This document shows positions 9,377 to 18,897 of a stretch of DNA of 64,000 nucleotides, one piece after another. This stretch comes from a bacterium (GTDB lineage: Bacteria > Krumholzibacteriota > Krumholzibacteriia > LZORAL124-64-63): the NCBI GenBank assembly GCA_016719645.1, contig JADJYS010000001.1, positions 62,001 through 126,000 on the forward strand. Reading direction: 5' to 3'. A program made the translations under genes and the position numbers. Under the pieces are notes generated by a model. The model was not told the origin of the DNA. It made no database searches and saw nothing but the letters and a program-made list of their open reading frames with translations. Each line of letters starts with the position of its first letter. The first letter of the stretch is position 1.

Positions 9377-10564
9377 ATGAAGCAGATCTACGTCGGGCTG
9401 ACCGGGAACGAGGCCGTGGCGACCGCCTTCAAGCAGGCTCGTCCCCACGTGGCCCCCGCGTTCCCGATCACGCCCCAGACCGAGATGATGCACAAGTTCG
9501 CCGACTTCGTCGCCGACGGGGCCGTCGACACCGAGATGATCCTGGTCGAGAGCGAGCACTCGGCCATGAGCGCGGCCATCGGCTCGGCCGCCACCGGCGC
9601 CCGCACCTTCACCGCCACCAGCTCGGCCGGCTTCGCCCTGATGTGGGAGGTCGTCTACATCGCCGCCTCGCTGCGGCTGCCGATCTGCATGCCGGTGGTC
9701 AACCGCGCGCTGTCCGGCAACATCAACATCCACAACGACCACTCCGACGCCATGGGCGGCCGCGACGCCGGCTGGATCCAGCTGTGGTGCGAGAACACCC
9801 AGGAGGCGTACGACCACGCCCTGATGTGCTGGCGCATCGCCGAGCACAAGGACGTCCGCCTGCCGGTGATGATCAACTACGACGGCTTCATCATCAGCCA
9901 CACCTCCGAGTCGCTGCACATCCTGCCGGACGAGGACGCCTGGAAGTTCATCGGGCCCAAGGACCTCAAGACCGGGTACTCCCTGCTGGACATGGACCAC
10001 CCGATCACGGTCGGACCGCTGGACCTCACCGACTACTACTTCGAGCACAAGGTCTCGCAGATCGAGGCGCTCAAGCGGGCGCCGAAGTACATCGCCGAGG
10101 TCTACAAGGAGTTCGGCCAGCTCACCGGCCGCCACTACTCGTTCTTCGAGGAGTACCGCACCGACGACGCCGACCTGGTCATCGTGGCGCTCGGCTCGAC
10201 GGCCGGCACGGCCAAGGACGTCATCGACGCCCAGCGCGAGAAGGGCGTCAAGGTGGGCCTGCTGAAGATCCACATGTTCCGCCCCTTCCCGGCGGTGGAG
10301 CTCGCCAAGGCCCTGTCGAAGGCCAAGGTGGTCGGGGTCATGGACAAGTCCGCCAGCTTCGGCGGCTGGGGCGGCCCGCTGTTCAACGAGATCCGCTCGG
10401 CCCTCTACGACCTGCCGGCCCGGCCGAAGATCCACAACTGGATCTACGGGCTCGGCGGCCGCGACACCGACACCAAGCAGATCGTCGCGCTGATCGAGCA
10501 GCTGCAGGCGATCGCCAAGGGCCGCGAGGCCGAAACCGTCAACCTGCTGGGCGTCCGGCTGTAA
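9377..10564 (+). CDS. porA: Pyruvate:ferredoxin oxidoreductase, alpha subunit
   Basis: A 395-residue alpha subunit with the pyrimidine-binding domain of the TPP site at the N-terminus (GNEAVATAFKQARP, FPITPQTEMM) and the conserved SSAGFALMWE and NIHNDHSD segments. The C-terminal transketolase-like domain contains VIVALGSTAGTAKDV and the IHMFRPFP motif. Starts at ATG 9377 with AAGGAG 7 nt upstream; an upstream in-frame extension would run through porD and is rejected. Lies 19 bp after porD and 13 bp before porB. Confidence 0.95.
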   Translation: MKQIYVGLTGNEAVATAFKQARPHVAPAFPITPQTEMMHKFADFVADGAVDTEMILVESEHSAMSAAIGSAATGARTFTATSSAGFALMWEVVYIAASLRLPICMPVVNRALSGNINIHNDHSDAMGGRDAGWIQLWCENTQEAYDHALMCWRIAEHKDVRLPVMINYDGFIISHTSESLHILPDEDAWKFIGPKDLKTGYSLLDMDHPITVGPLDLTDYYFEHKVSQIEALKRAPKYIAEVYKEFGQLTGRHYSFFEEYRTDDADLVIVALGSTAGTAKDVIDAQREKGVKVGLLKIHMFRPFPAVELAKALSKAKVVGVMDKSASFGGWGGPLFNEIRSALYDLPARPKIHNWIYGLGGRDTDTKQIVALIEQLQAIAKGREAETVNLLGVRL

Positions 10565-10577
10565 AGGAGGGACCGTC

Positions 10578-11516
10578 ATGGCTGTGAACCTGCAGACGCT
10601 TTCCAAGCACGAGGACCTCCTCTCCGGCGGGCACCGCGCCTGCGCCGGCTGCACCGGCTCGAACATCCTGCGCCAGATCATGCTGACCGCGGGCCGCGAC
10701 ACGGTCGTGGGCGGCGCCACGGGCTGCATGGAGGTCGTCACCACGATCTTCCCCTACACCGCCTGGAAGACGCCGTTCATCCACTCGGCCTTCGAGAACT
10801 GCGCGGCCACGGTCTCGGGCGCCGAGACCGCCTTCCGCGCCCTGAAGAAGCGGGGCGAGCTGCCCGTGCCGCGCGAGAAGATCAACTTCATCGCCTTCGG
10901 CGGCGACGGCGGCACCTACGACATCGGCCTGCAGTCGCTGTCCGGGGCCATGGAGCGCGGCCACAACATGCTGTACGTCTGCTACGACAACGAGGCGTAC
11001 ATGAACACGGGCATCCAGCGCTCGGGCGCCACCCCGTTCGGCGCGCACACCTCCACCGCGCCCGCGGGCAAGGTGAAGCAGGGGAAGGACCGCCACCGCA
11101 AGGACCTCACGAAGATCATGGTGGCGCACAACATCCCCTACGTCGCGCAGTCGACGCCCTTCCACTGGAAGGACCTGCAGATGAAGGTCCAGAAGGCGCT
11201 GGACGTCGACGGGCCGGCCTTCATCAACGTGCTGATGCCGTGCACCGTGGGCTGGGGCTTCGACCCGGCGCTGGGCATGGAGCTGGCGAAGATGGCGACC
11301 GACTGCAACTTCTGGCCGCTGTTCGAGGTCGAGAACGGCGAGTACAAGCTGACGTACAAGCCGAAGGCCGACCGCACGCCCATCGTGGAGTGGCTCAAGA
11401 CCCAGGTGCGCTTCAAGCACCTGTTCAAGCCGGGCAACGAGGGGCTGATCGAGGAGATCCAGCGCTGGGTCGACGACGAGCAGCGCAAGCTCCTGAAGCT
11501 CTGCGGCGAGGCCTGA
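10578..11516 (+). CDS. porB: Pyruvate:ferredoxin oxidoreductase, beta subunit
   Basis: A 312-residue TPP-binding beta subunit. An N-terminal cluster-ligand motif CAGCTG is followed by the TPP/Mg signature GGDGGTYDIGLQSL and the YDNEAYMNTGIQRS segment, then a cysteine in the NVLMPCTVGWG segment. It completes the four-subunit enzyme. GGAGGG precedes the ATG. It is convergent with the prepilin peptidase gene and no strong terminator was seen in the 58-bp gap. Confidence 0.95.
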   Translation: MAVNLQTLSKHEDLLSGGHRACAGCTGSNILRQIMLTAGRDTVVGGATGCMEVVTTIFPYTAWKTPFIHSAFENCAATVSGAETAFRALKKRGELPVPREKINFIAFGGDGGTYDIGLQSLSGAMERGHNMLYVCYDNEAYMNTGIQRSGATPFGAHTSTAPAGKVKQGKDRHRKDLTKIMVAHNIPYVAQSTPFHWKDLQMKVQKALDVDGPAFINVLMPCTVGWGFDPALGMELAKMATDCNFWPLFEVENGEYKLTYKPKADRTPIVEWLKTQVRFKHLFKPGNEGLIEEIQRWVDDEQRKLLKLCGEA

Positions 11517-11574
11517 GCCGCCGACGCGGGAGGTGCGCGTCCCGAGCACTGGTAGCCCGGGGGCGGACCGGCGA

Positions 11575-12375
11575 TCAGAGGCCGAGGTACCAGGACCAGG
11601 CGGCGCGGCCCCAGAAGACGATGGCGGCGGCGGCGGGAGCCAGGAAGACGCCGTAGGGGAGGGCCGTGAGGCGGCCGGCGCGACCGCGCGCGGTCAGCGC
11701 GAGCCCGACCAGGGCGCCGACCAGGGAGCCCAGCAGGAAGGTCAGCAGCACGCCCTGCCAGCCCAGCCAGGCGCCGAGCATGGCCGCCAGCTTGACGTCG
11801 CCGCCGCCCAGGCCGTCGAAGCCGCGCCAGCGCCGGTAGCCGAGGCGCACCCCCTCCAGGACCAGCCAGCCGCCGGCGGCGCCCAGCAGGGCGTCGAGGC
11901 GCGCCGTGCCGAGCAGGGGGCAGAGCAGCAGGCCGAGGGCGACGCCCGGCAGGGTGATCACGTCCAGGATCAGGCGGTGGTCGAGGTCGATCAGGAAGAC
12001 GGCGATCAGGGCCAGCAGCAGCAGCAGCGCGGCGGCGGCGGCGGCGGGGGAGGGCGCGGCCAGCAGCGCGGCGACGGCGGCCAGGCCGCCGGCCAGTTCC
12101 ACCAGCGGGTAGCGGGGGCTGATGGGCGCGGCGCAGTCGCGGCAGCGGCCGCGCAGCAGCAGCCAGCCCAGCAGCGGCAGGTTGTCGCGGGGGCGCACGG
12201 CGTGGCCGCAGGCGGGGCAGCGGGAGCCCGGCCAGGCGACGGACTCGCCGCGGGGCAGCCGCCAGACCACCACGTTCAGGAAGCTGCCGAACAGCAGGCC
12301 GAGCAGCAGACCGCCGGCGAGCAGCAGGCCCGCCGGCAGTTCCGTCGCCGCGGTCAGGTGCGTCAGGGCGCTCAC
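11575..12375 (-). CDS. pilD: Type IV prepilin peptidase / N-methyltransferase
   Basis: Polytopic inner-membrane aspartyl protease (266 residues) that cleaves the leader of prepilins at the G|F/Y site and methylates the new N-terminus. The methyltransferase-side zinc motif has two Cys pairs (C53/C56 and C78/C81). The catalytic aspartates lie in LIDLDHRLI (D130/D132) and GLGGGDVKLA (D193). Several Leu/Ala-rich membrane helices follow. It is the last gene of the minus-strand pilus cluster, with its ATG 1 bp after the pilT stop. Confidence 0.93.
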   Translation of the reverse strand: MSALTHLTAATELPAGLLLAGGLLLGLLFGSFLNVVVWRLPRGESVAWPGSRCPACGHAVRPRDNLPLLGWLLLRGRCRDCAAPISPRYPLVELAGGLAAVAALLAAPSPAAAAAALLLLLALIAVFLIDLDHRLILDVITLPGVALGLLLCPLLGTARLDALLGAAGGWLVLEGVRLGYRRWRGFDGLGGGDVKLAAMLGAWLGWQGVLLTFLLGSLVGALVGLALTARGRAGRLTALPYGVFLAPAAAAIVFWGRAAWSWYLGL

Positions 12376-12376
12376 G

Positions 12377-13504
12377 TCAGCCCTGCACGACCTGGCGCGC
12401 CTTCTCGGGGTCGTTGAACCGCGGCAGGACCGTGGCCGCGTCGACCATCCCCTCGCGGTAGAGGCGCAGCAGCGAGTCGTCCAGCAGGCACATCCCCTCG
12501 GACGAGCTGCTGGAGATGACGTTGTTGATCATGTGGACCTTGCCCTCGCGGATCTGGTTGGCCACCGGGCTGTTGACGAACAGGACCTCGCGGGCGGCGA
12601 CGCGCCCCTGCCCGTCGCGCTGGCGGAGCAGGACCTGCGAGATGACGCAGCGCAGCGTCAGGGCCAGGCGCGTGCGCACCTCCTCCTGGTCCTGGATCGG
12701 GAAGACGTCGATGATGCGGTTGATGGTCTTGGCCGCGGACTGCGTGGCCAGGGTGCTGATCACGACGTTGCCGGTCTCGGCCGCCGTCAGCGCGATCTCG
12801 ATCGTCGCGCGGTCGCGCATCTCGCCGACGAAGATGACGTGCGCCATCTGGCGCAGCGCCGAGCGCAGGCCGGTGGCGTAGTCGTGGACGTCGGTGCCCA
12901 CCTCGCGCTGGTCGATGACGCAGTTCTTGCTCTTCATGCGGAACTCGATCGGGTCCTCGATGGTCACGATGTGCTTGGCGTAGCCGTCGACCGTGTTCAT
13001 GTACTCGAGCAGGCAGGCCAGGGTCGTGGACTTGCCGGCGCCGGTGGGGCCGGTGACCAGGATCAGGCCGTTGGGGATGTTGAGCATCCGCTTGACCAGG
13101 CTCTCCTGCAGGCCGACCGTCGAGAAGTGCGGGATCTCCAGCGGCACGTGGCGCAGCACGGCCGAGACCGACCCGCGCTGCTGGAAGACGTTGGCCCGGA
13201 AGCGCGCCACGTCGAACAGCTCCAGCGACATGTCGCCGTCGAGGTCGCGCTCGAAGCGCTGGCGGTGGTCGGGGCCGAGCAGGCTGAAGGCCAGTTCCCG
13301 GCTCTCCTGCGGGGACAGCCGATGGCGCGCGTCCATGGGCTCGAGGCGGCCGTGGATGTGGAAGGTGACCGGCGAGCCGGCCGAGATCAGGATGTCCGAG
13401 GCCTGGCGCAGCACGCCCTCGCGCAGGATCTCGTCGATCGACAAGCGCCCGCGCGTTTCGGCGGCGACAGGTGCGGCCGGTGGGGCGGCCAGCGTCGATT
13501 CCAT
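12377..13504 (-). CDS. pilT: PilT-family twitching/retraction ATPase with altered His box
   Basis: A 375-residue hexameric AAA-type ATPase family that powers pilus retraction. Walker A is GPTGAGKST (152-160), the Asp box TIEDPIEF (181-188), and the Walker B-region GEMRD (227-231). Two positions deviate: the usual DPDVI before Walker B reads MAHVI (220-224), and the His box, normally TLHT, reads TLATQSA with Ala at 253. A C-terminal IREGK segment typical of PilT is present. It could be a standard PilT with reduced sensing or a PilU-like accessory motor. It is separated from the secretin gene by a hairpin. Confidence 0.9.
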   Translation of the reverse strand: MESTLAAPPAAPVAAETRGRLSIDEILREGVLRQASDILISAGSPVTFHIHGRLEPMDARHRLSPQESRELAFSLLGPDHRQRFERDLDGDMSLELFDVARFRANVFQQRGSVSAVLRHVPLEIPHFSTVGLQESLVKRMLNIPNGLILVTGPTGAGKSTTLACLLEYMNTVDGYAKHIVTIEDPIEFRMKSKNCVIDQREVGTDVHDYATGLRSALRQMAHVIFVGEMRDRATIEIALTAAETGNVVISTLATQSAAKTINRIIDVFPIQDQEEVRTRLALTLRCVISQVLLRQRDGQGRVAAREVLFVNSPVANQIREGKVHMINNVISSSSSEGMCLLDDSLLRLYREGMVDAATVLPRFNDPEKARQVVQG

Positions 13505-13584
13505 TGCGGCCGCCTTTCTTGCCCGCGGCCGGGCGCGGATCGTCGTGTCGGCGAAAGATCAAGGATCGCCGCCTCGGCTGAGCG

Positions 13585-13612
13585 GGCGCGGCGCCCCGGG
13601 GGGCGCCGCGCC
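13585..13612 (-). terminator. Strong hairpin between secretin and pilT genes
   Basis: 13-bp perfect inverted repeat (13585-13597 with 13600-13612), almost all G/C, in the 121-bp gap after the secretin stop. Without a U-tract it may attenuate rather than stop read-through into pilT. Confidence 0.5.
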
Positions 13613-13625
13613 TCGCGGGTGGGTG

Positions 13626-14984
13626 CTAGTCGGCCTCCGGGACCGGCTGGACGTTGTTCTCGAGCGCCTCGACGTCCTGCAGGGTCGGCGCCAGGTAGGG
13701 GCTCTCCAGGGCGGCCTGCGGCAGGGCCGCGCCCGCGTCGCCGATGATCCGCGGCGTGATCTCGATCACCAGGTCGTAGCGGTTCACCTCGTCCTTGCTG
13801 TAGCGGAACAGCGCGCCCAGCAGCGGCAGGTCGCCGAACAGCGGCACCTTCTTGGAGGTTTCGCGCTTCTCCTCGGAGAGCAGGCCGCCGAGATAGATCG
13901 TCTCGCCGTCGTGGACGCGGACCGTGGCCGAGGCCCGGCGCGTCGAGGTCTGCGGCAGGTCCTCGTCCGGGCCCACGAACTTCAGGATCCGCGAGACCTC
14001 GGGCTCCACCAGGGCCGTGATGTAGCCGTCGTCGGTGACCCGCGGCGTGATGTTGAGCTTCACGCCGACGTCGATCTTCTCCAGCTGGATCGACTGCATG
14101 GTGCCGCCGGAGGCGCCGGGGGACTGCAGCGAGGTGATGACCACCGGCACGGTCTCGCCGGCGAAGATCTCGGCGGCCGAACCGTCCAGGGTGGCGATCT
14201 TCACGTTCGACAGCAGCCGGGCGTGCTCGTCGGTGATCAGGGCGTCGATGGCCAGGTCGAAGGTGGCGTACTGGCGGAAGAAGCCCGAGCCGTCGGCCAT
14301 GCGCACGTAGTCGATGTCGACGGGGAACTCGCCGGGCTGCGAGGTGCCGTTGTAGCCCTCGACGATCTTGGTCGACCACTTGGTCAGCTTCTCCCAGTCG
14401 ATGCCGACCTCCGCGAGCGAGGAGGTGTTGATCTCGATGAGCCGGGCCTCCAGCAGCACCTGCTGGGGGCGGCGGTCCAGCTCCCGGATGACGGCGGACA
14501 CCTGCTCCAGCTCGGAGTGGGTCGCCCGCACCACGACGCGGTGCTGGCCGGGTTCGATCGAGACGCTCTCGGTCACGACCTCCAGCGCCTCGCGGACCCG
14601 CTCGGGGTCGGCGTGCTGCAGGTCGTAGACGCGCGTCACCAGGCCGGTGCGCGTGACCAGGCGCTCGACGTCGGCGACCAGGATCGTGCCGCCGACGCGC
14701 TCGTAGGCCAGGCCGGCCGCGCGCACCACGAGGTTCAGGGCCTCCTCGAACGGGGTCTCGCTCAGCCGGATCGAGATCATCCGCTCGGAGACCTCGGGGC
14801 TGGTGACGATGTTCAGCCCGCCGCGGTCGGCGAGGATCTTCAGGACCTCGCCCACCGGCGTGTCGGCCGCCTGCAGGGTCACCAGGTCCTGGCCGGCGGC
14901 CGCGGCCGCGACGGGCAGCGACAGCAGGGCCAGGCACCACAGGGCCAGCAGGGGTCGGTGAAGTGTCGTGCGGAACGGGTTCAT
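13626..14984 (-). CDS. pilQ: Type IV pilus secretin (PilQ/GspD family)
   Basis: Outer-membrane secretin, 452 residues, forming the pilus exit channel. Signal peptide residues 1-30. An N0-like domain (DTPVGEVLKILADRGGLNIV) is followed by an N1-like domain (LQHADPERVREALEVV) and the C-terminal secretin domain, including VPVVITS, the LNITPRV segment, IYLGGLLSEE, VPLFGDLPLLGALFR and LVIEITPRII. The start at 14984 is fixed by GGAGGG just upstream. It is shorter than proteobacterial PilQ because it lacks the AMIN repeats. Confidence 0.93.
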   Translation of the reverse strand: MNPFRTTLHRPLLALWCLALLSLPVAAAAAGQDLVTLQAADTPVGEVLKILADRGGLNIVTSPEVSERMISIRLSETPFEEALNLVVRAAGLAYERVGGTILVADVERLVTRTGLVTRVYDLQHADPERVREALEVVTESVSIEPGQHRVVVRATHSELEQVSAVIRELDRRPQQVLLEARLIEINTSSLAEVGIDWEKLTKWSTKIVEGYNGTSQPGEFPVDIDYVRMADGSGFFRQYATFDLAIDALITDEHARLLSNVKIATLDGSAAEIFAGETVPVVITSLQSPGASGGTMQSIQLEKIDVGVKLNITPRVTDDGYITALVEPEVSRILKFVGPDEDLPQTSTRRASATVRVHDGETIYLGGLLSEEKRETSKKVPLFGDLPLLGALFRYSKDEVNRYDLVIEITPRIIGDAGAALPQAALESPYLAPTLQDVEALENNVQPVPEAD

Positions 14985-15003
14985 GTCGGGTTCCCTCCTG
15001 GGG

Positions 15004-15477
15004 TCAGGGCAGGACGACGGTGTCGCCGCCCTTGGTGATGGTGACCGCATCGCTCGTGATCGCGGACACCGTCCATCCTTGGAACGTCTCGCCCTGATGC
15101 AGCCAGCCGGAGCGCTGGCCCTCGACGTTGATCTGCGTGGAAGGGTTGACGTGGTCGAACAGCAGGGCCGACAGGGTCGGGGCGGTCGCGACCGCCTCGA
15201 TCTGCCGGGGGGCCCGCTCCGTCGGCTGCGTGCGCCGGGCGCTGAACGGGTCGCGCGCGACGGGTTGCGCGGCCGCGATGAGGCTGTCGCGCCGGTCGAG
15301 CGCCGCCATGTCGACGCCCGCGGCGGCGGCGTCGGCGGGCGCCGCGGCCGCCACGGCCGGGTTCGCCAGCACGGCGCTGACGGTGCGCTGGCTGCGCAGG
15401 GCCAGCACCAGGACCAGGGCCAGCATGACCGCCAGCCCGATCCGGAACGTGCGCTTGTCCTGAAGGTCCTGCACCAT
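15004..15477 (-). CDS. PilP-like pilus assembly protein
   Basis: A 157-residue protein with one N-terminal membrane helix (FRIGLAVMLALVLVLALRS), an Ala-rich linker containing an RDPFS motif typical of PilP/GspC-type proteins, and a small C-terminal beta domain with GWLHQGETFQGWTVSAI. Position between pilO and the secretin gene is the usual place for PilP, which links the PilNO inner-membrane complex to the secretin. PilP proteins are normally lipoproteins; this one has a transmembrane anchor instead, more like GspC. Family assignment rests on position and motif, not strong identity. Confidence 0.7.
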   Translation of the reverse strand: MVQDLQDKRTFRIGLAVMLALVLVLALRSQRTVSAVLANPAVAAAAPADAAAAGVDMAALDRRDSLIAAAQPVARDPFSARRTQPTERAPRQIEAVATAPTLSALLFDHVNPSTQINVEGQRSGWLHQGETFQGWTVSAITSDAVTITKGGDTVVLP

Positions 15478-15479
15478 GG

Positions 15480-16011
15480 TCACTGCACCCCCGTCGGGTC
15501 GTAGATCGAGATGTTGAAGCGGCCCTCGAGATCGCCGGGATTCGAGCATGGTCTTGATCGCCAGGGCGTCGATGCTCACCAGGCGCCGGCCGCTCTCGAG
15601 ATCGCGGACGAACGTCTGGATCTCCGCGTAGTTGCCGCGGGCGCGGATGAGGAAGTCGCTGCGGCGCAGCCGGCCGAAGTCCTCGCCGCCGTTGGTGGTC
15701 ATGTCCAGCCTCTGCAGCCCGGAGCGGTCGAGCGCCTGGCCCAGGTAGGCCACGGCGTCGGGCTGCGTCCGGTCGGTCAGCTCGGCCAGGCCGGCCACGT
15801 CGAAGTGGACGGCCAGCTGGCGGCTCTCGCTGTCGAGGCGCTGCTGGTCCTGGATCTGGGACTGGAGGCGCGCGCACTCGCCGGTCAGGCGCTGGATCTC
15901 CTGCAGGCGCGGCCGGGCGAAGGCCATCTCGATGACCAGGCCGACGACGAGCAGCAGGCCGGCCGCGGCCAGCACGACGGGCAGGCGCGCGCCCGTGCAG
16001 CGGATGTTCAT
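15480..16011 (-). CDS. pilO: PilO-like pilus assembly protein; frameshifted near its C-terminus
   Basis: Bitopic inner-membrane protein: one helix (LPVVLAAAGLLLVVGLVIEMAF is the approximate span), a short coiled coil, and a ferredoxin-like periplasmic domain (DFLIRARGNYAEIQTFVRDLE). After IKTMLES near 15540-15547 the frame is lost. The other frame gives NPGDLEGRFNISIYDPTGVQ and a TGA at 15480, a natural PilO ending next to the pilP-like ATG. Read without correction, the pilO frame runs into the pilP-like gene in phase and would produce a false PilO-PilP fusion. The most likely explanation is a small indel at about 15.54 kb. Confidence 0.8.
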
Positions 16012-16565
16012 TCCTTCACCTCCGGAGGCGCGCAGAGCACGGCGAACTCGCCGGAGCCGCCGCCGCGGATGTTGCCCAGGTCCACCCGCGGGAAGTCGTC
16101 CGTCATCCGCGGGTCGGCGCGCAGCCGCTCCAGGTAGGACGACACCACGGTGAGGGCCCCGTCGGCGTCGAGCGCCTCGCCGTTGATCTCGAAGCGCGGA
16201 CGTTCCCGCTTCGACGCGGTGCGGCCCTGGATCTCCACCAGCTTCATGCCGAGGGCGCACTGCTCGGCGACGGCGGCGAGCTTGGGCGTCCAGTCCACCC
16301 GCTTCTCCCGCAGCGCGATCAGCTCCAGGGCCACGTCCAGCTCGGGGCGCTCGCGCGTGTTGGCCTGCAGCCGCGAGGTCAGCTGGGGCAGCTCGGCGCG
16401 CAGCGCGGCGGCGCGCTCGTTCAGCAGGTGGTCGCTGACCAGCAGGGCGCCGACCATGAGCACCTCGAGGCCCAGCAGGGCCAGCAGCACGCCGCCCGCG
16501 GCGGTCCGGGAACGCTGCCGCTGGCGGCGCTCCCGGTACTCGGGGTAGAGGTTGATCCTATACAT
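16008..16565 (-). CDS. pilN: PilN-like pilus assembly protein
   Basis: A 185-residue inner-membrane protein with the conserved PilN start MYRINLYPE, which contacts PilM, then a basic patch, one membrane helix (GGVLLALLGLEVLMVGALLV), a coiled coil and a periplasmic domain. The ATG at 16565 is preferred over the GTG two codons earlier because the RINLYP motif must be near the N-terminus; the ATG overlaps the end of pilM (ATGTATAG). It overlaps the pilO start by 4 bp. Confidence 0.9.
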   Translation of the reverse strand: MYRINLYPEYRERRQRQRSRTAAGGVLLALLGLEVLMVGALLVSDHLLNERAAALRAELPQLTSRLQANTRERPELDVALELIALREKRVDWTPKLAAVAEQCALGMKLVEIQGRTASKRERPRFEINGEALDADGALTVVSSYLERLRADPRMTDDFPRVDLGNIRGGGSGEFAVLCAPPEVKE

Positions 16566-17541
16566 GGGCACCGTCCCACCAGCGGCAGAGGCCGCAGGCC
16601 ATGAGGTATTCCGGCCCGACCGGCCGGCCGTCGATCTCGCCGCGGGCGCCCAGCCCCGCCAGGGGCTGGAACAGTTCGAAGCGCTTGCCGGTCGCCGCCG
16701 CCAGGGCCGCGAGGCGCCCCTCCGCGAGCGCGCCGCCGCCGGCGGCGTGGATGGTCGCCAGCTCCTGCCGGTAGCGTCCCCGGTAGAAGGTGACCGTCTG
16801 CTCGATGCCGGCCGAGAGCTTCAGCCGGTACCCGTGCTCCTGCGGCGAGGCGGGGTCGGCCGGCGCGTCGGGCCCGACCGTGCGGGTCAGCAGGCCGCCG
16901 CGCCGCGAGGCGATGTGCAGGGCGGCATGGCGGGCGCCCACGTCCAGCAGCCCGACCGCCTCGCCGACGGCCGCGTGGGGCGGCAGCTCGGCGAACAGGG
17001 CGTTCAGGGCCGCCAGCGGTTCGAGATCCACGACCTCGGGTTCGAGGCCGGCCTGGGCCAGCACGGCCACGACCCAGTCCCGGCGCACGCGCGGGACGGC
17101 GGCCATCAGGACCCGCGTGCCGGCCGCGGCGGGCTCGGCCTCCAGCACGGCGGTGGCGGTCGCGGCGCCCAGGACCTGCCCGGCGAGCACCGGCGACTCC
17201 ATGTTCTCCAGCTCGAGGTGGTTGCGGGCCTCGAAGGGCAGGGCCTGGGCCAGCTCGGCCGGCGTGATCGGCGGCAGCTCGGTCTCGCGCAGCGCGATCT
17301 CCTTCCAGCCCACGCCCACGGCCACGCGGCCCAGCTGGGCGCGTCCCAGCCCCTGCTTGCGCAGCAGCTCGCGCAGCGCGGCGCCCGCCCGCTCGGTGCG
17401 GTTCTCGCGGTCCAGGCCGTCCCAGGCTTCGGTGCCGGCGTGGGAGACGGACTCGAGCGCCGAGCGCCCCTCCCCACGCACCAGCTTGATGCCGGTGGAC
17501 CCGATGTCGATGCCCGTGCGGGCGTTGCGGGTGCGGAACAA
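16558..17541 (-). CDS. pilM: PilM, actin-like ATPase of the type IV pilus
   Basis: A 327-residue cytoplasmic FtsA/actin-like protein. The N-terminal ATP-site motif TGIDIGSTGIKLV is intact, followed by an EIALRETELPPI region and a VGLLDVGARHAALHI second phosphate-binding segment. It binds the PilN N-terminus and organises the assembly platform. I choose a TTG start (17539-17541) because GGAGG lies 6 nt upstream and the ATPase motif begins eleven residues later. Translationally coupled with pilN. Confidence 0.9.
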   Translation of the reverse strand: MFRTRNARTGIDIGSTGIKLVRGEGRSALESVSHAGTEAWDGLDRENRTERAGAALRELLRKQGLGRAQLGRVAVGVGWKEIALRETELPPITPAELAQALPFEARNHLELENMESPVLAGQVLGAATATAVLEAEPAAAGTRVLMAAVPRVRRDWVVAVLAQAGLEPEVVDLEPLAALNALFAELPPHAAVGEAVGLLDVGARHAALHIASRRGGLLTRTVGPDAPADPASPQEHGYRLKLSAGIEQTVTFYRGRYRQELATIHAAGGGALAEGRLAALAAATGKRFELFQPLAGLGARGEIDGRPVGPEYLMACGLCRWWDGAHV

Positions 17542-17555
17542 AGCCGTCCTCCTTG

Positions 17556-18897
17556 TCAGCCGCCGGTCGGAGCGGAGACTTCGCGCCACGTGATGATCCG
17601 GGAACTGCCGGAGACGCGGTCCGGCCACTCCTCTTCCATGTAGTCGGGCATGCGGTCCAGCATCAGGGGGTCGTAGGTGATGGTGACGTCGGCCAGGCTG
17701 ACGAAGTCGCCCATCATGATGATGCTGCCGCGGGCGTTCAGGTTGCCCCAGAACGAGTTGAGGAAGCCCGTGATGTAGACCAGGCCCGGGTAGTTGGCGT
17801 TGCCGTAGTTCGAGGTGCCGAACGAGTGGAACATGCCGCAGATCAGCGTCATGCCGTTGCGGGGCGCGAACGTCACGCCGTCGATGATCGTCAGGCCGGC
17901 CCGCCAGTTGCCGTGCTGCAGGCGCTGCTCGACCGTGATGCCGGTGAAGCGCGTGTTGATGATCGTGGCGCGGATGATGCGCGAGGTGTTGCCGATGAAC
18001 AGCTGGTGCACGGCGTTGGGCCCCGGGGGGTTGTTCAGCGGCGCGCCGCCGAAGTTGACCACCACGGAAGAGTCGCCCGCGGCCCGCCGGAAGACGCCGG
18101 TGGTCTCGTCGAAGTAGCGGTCGACGGCCGTGTTGCCGCTGAAGGTGTAGATGTACGAGCCGAGCAGCGAGCTGTAGGTCAGGACCGAGGTCAGGCTGTC
18201 CCCGCGCGAGGTGGTGATGTCGACCCCGTCCGCGTCGAAGATGCGGGCGTTGTGGACGGTCCCGGTCTTGGTCGGGCGCACCTCGTAGTAGGTGGCGCCG
18301 GGGAAGTGGTCGGCGTCGACGTAGAGGTGCGGCGGCGTCAGGTCGAACCCGTTGGTCAGGGTGCCGCAGCGGAAGTTGCGGTTGCGGAAGCCGAAGAAGC
18401 ACCAGCCGTTGATGTGGGCGCGGCCGTTGACGCAGAAGGGGTTGAACAGCGAGACGGCGTCGTCCATCCCCAGCAGGCCCAGGTTGAGGCCGGCCGGCGG
18501 GACCTCGGCCACGGCCGTCACCCGCCGGCTGGTCTGGTTCACGGTGCCGGTGCCGGTCAGGCGCACGAAGGAGCCGGGGCGCCCGGCCAGGGTGGTGTCG
18601 GCGATGGCGAGGTCGTAGGTGCCGCGGTCCAGGGCGACGTCGTTCCAGCCGTCGCGCCAGGCGCGGTCCTCGAGCAGCATGGCCCGGGCGCGCTCGATGG
18701 CGGAATCGGCCAGGTAGAAGGCCTCGGCGCTGTCGTAGTCGCGCAGCGCGTGCTTCGACTCGTAGGAGGCGGTGGCGAACAGGGCCATGCCGCCGACGAT
18801 CAGGGCGAAGACGAACACGGTGACGGCGAGCAGGACGTAGCCGGCCCTGCCCGTCCCGGGCCGCGTGCCTGATGTCCCTGTTTCCTCGCGTGCTCAT
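17556..18897 (-). CDS. PilX-like minor pilin / pilus assembly protein; frameshifted in the leader
   Basis: About 446 residues after correction. The ATG at 18897 overlaps the end of the previous minor-pilin gene and gives a basic leader. After DGQG the frame changes: the continuing frame reads AGYVLLAVTVFVFALIVGG, the typical PilX-type leader helix. Removing one C from the run 18845-18847 gives DGQAGYVLLA, a normal prepilin cleavage site. Without correction only a GTG at 18818, inside the helix, would be available. The body has the PilX-style DSAEAFYLADSAIERARA segment and then a long beta-rich domain. Probably a tip or priming minor pilin. Confidence 0.78.
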
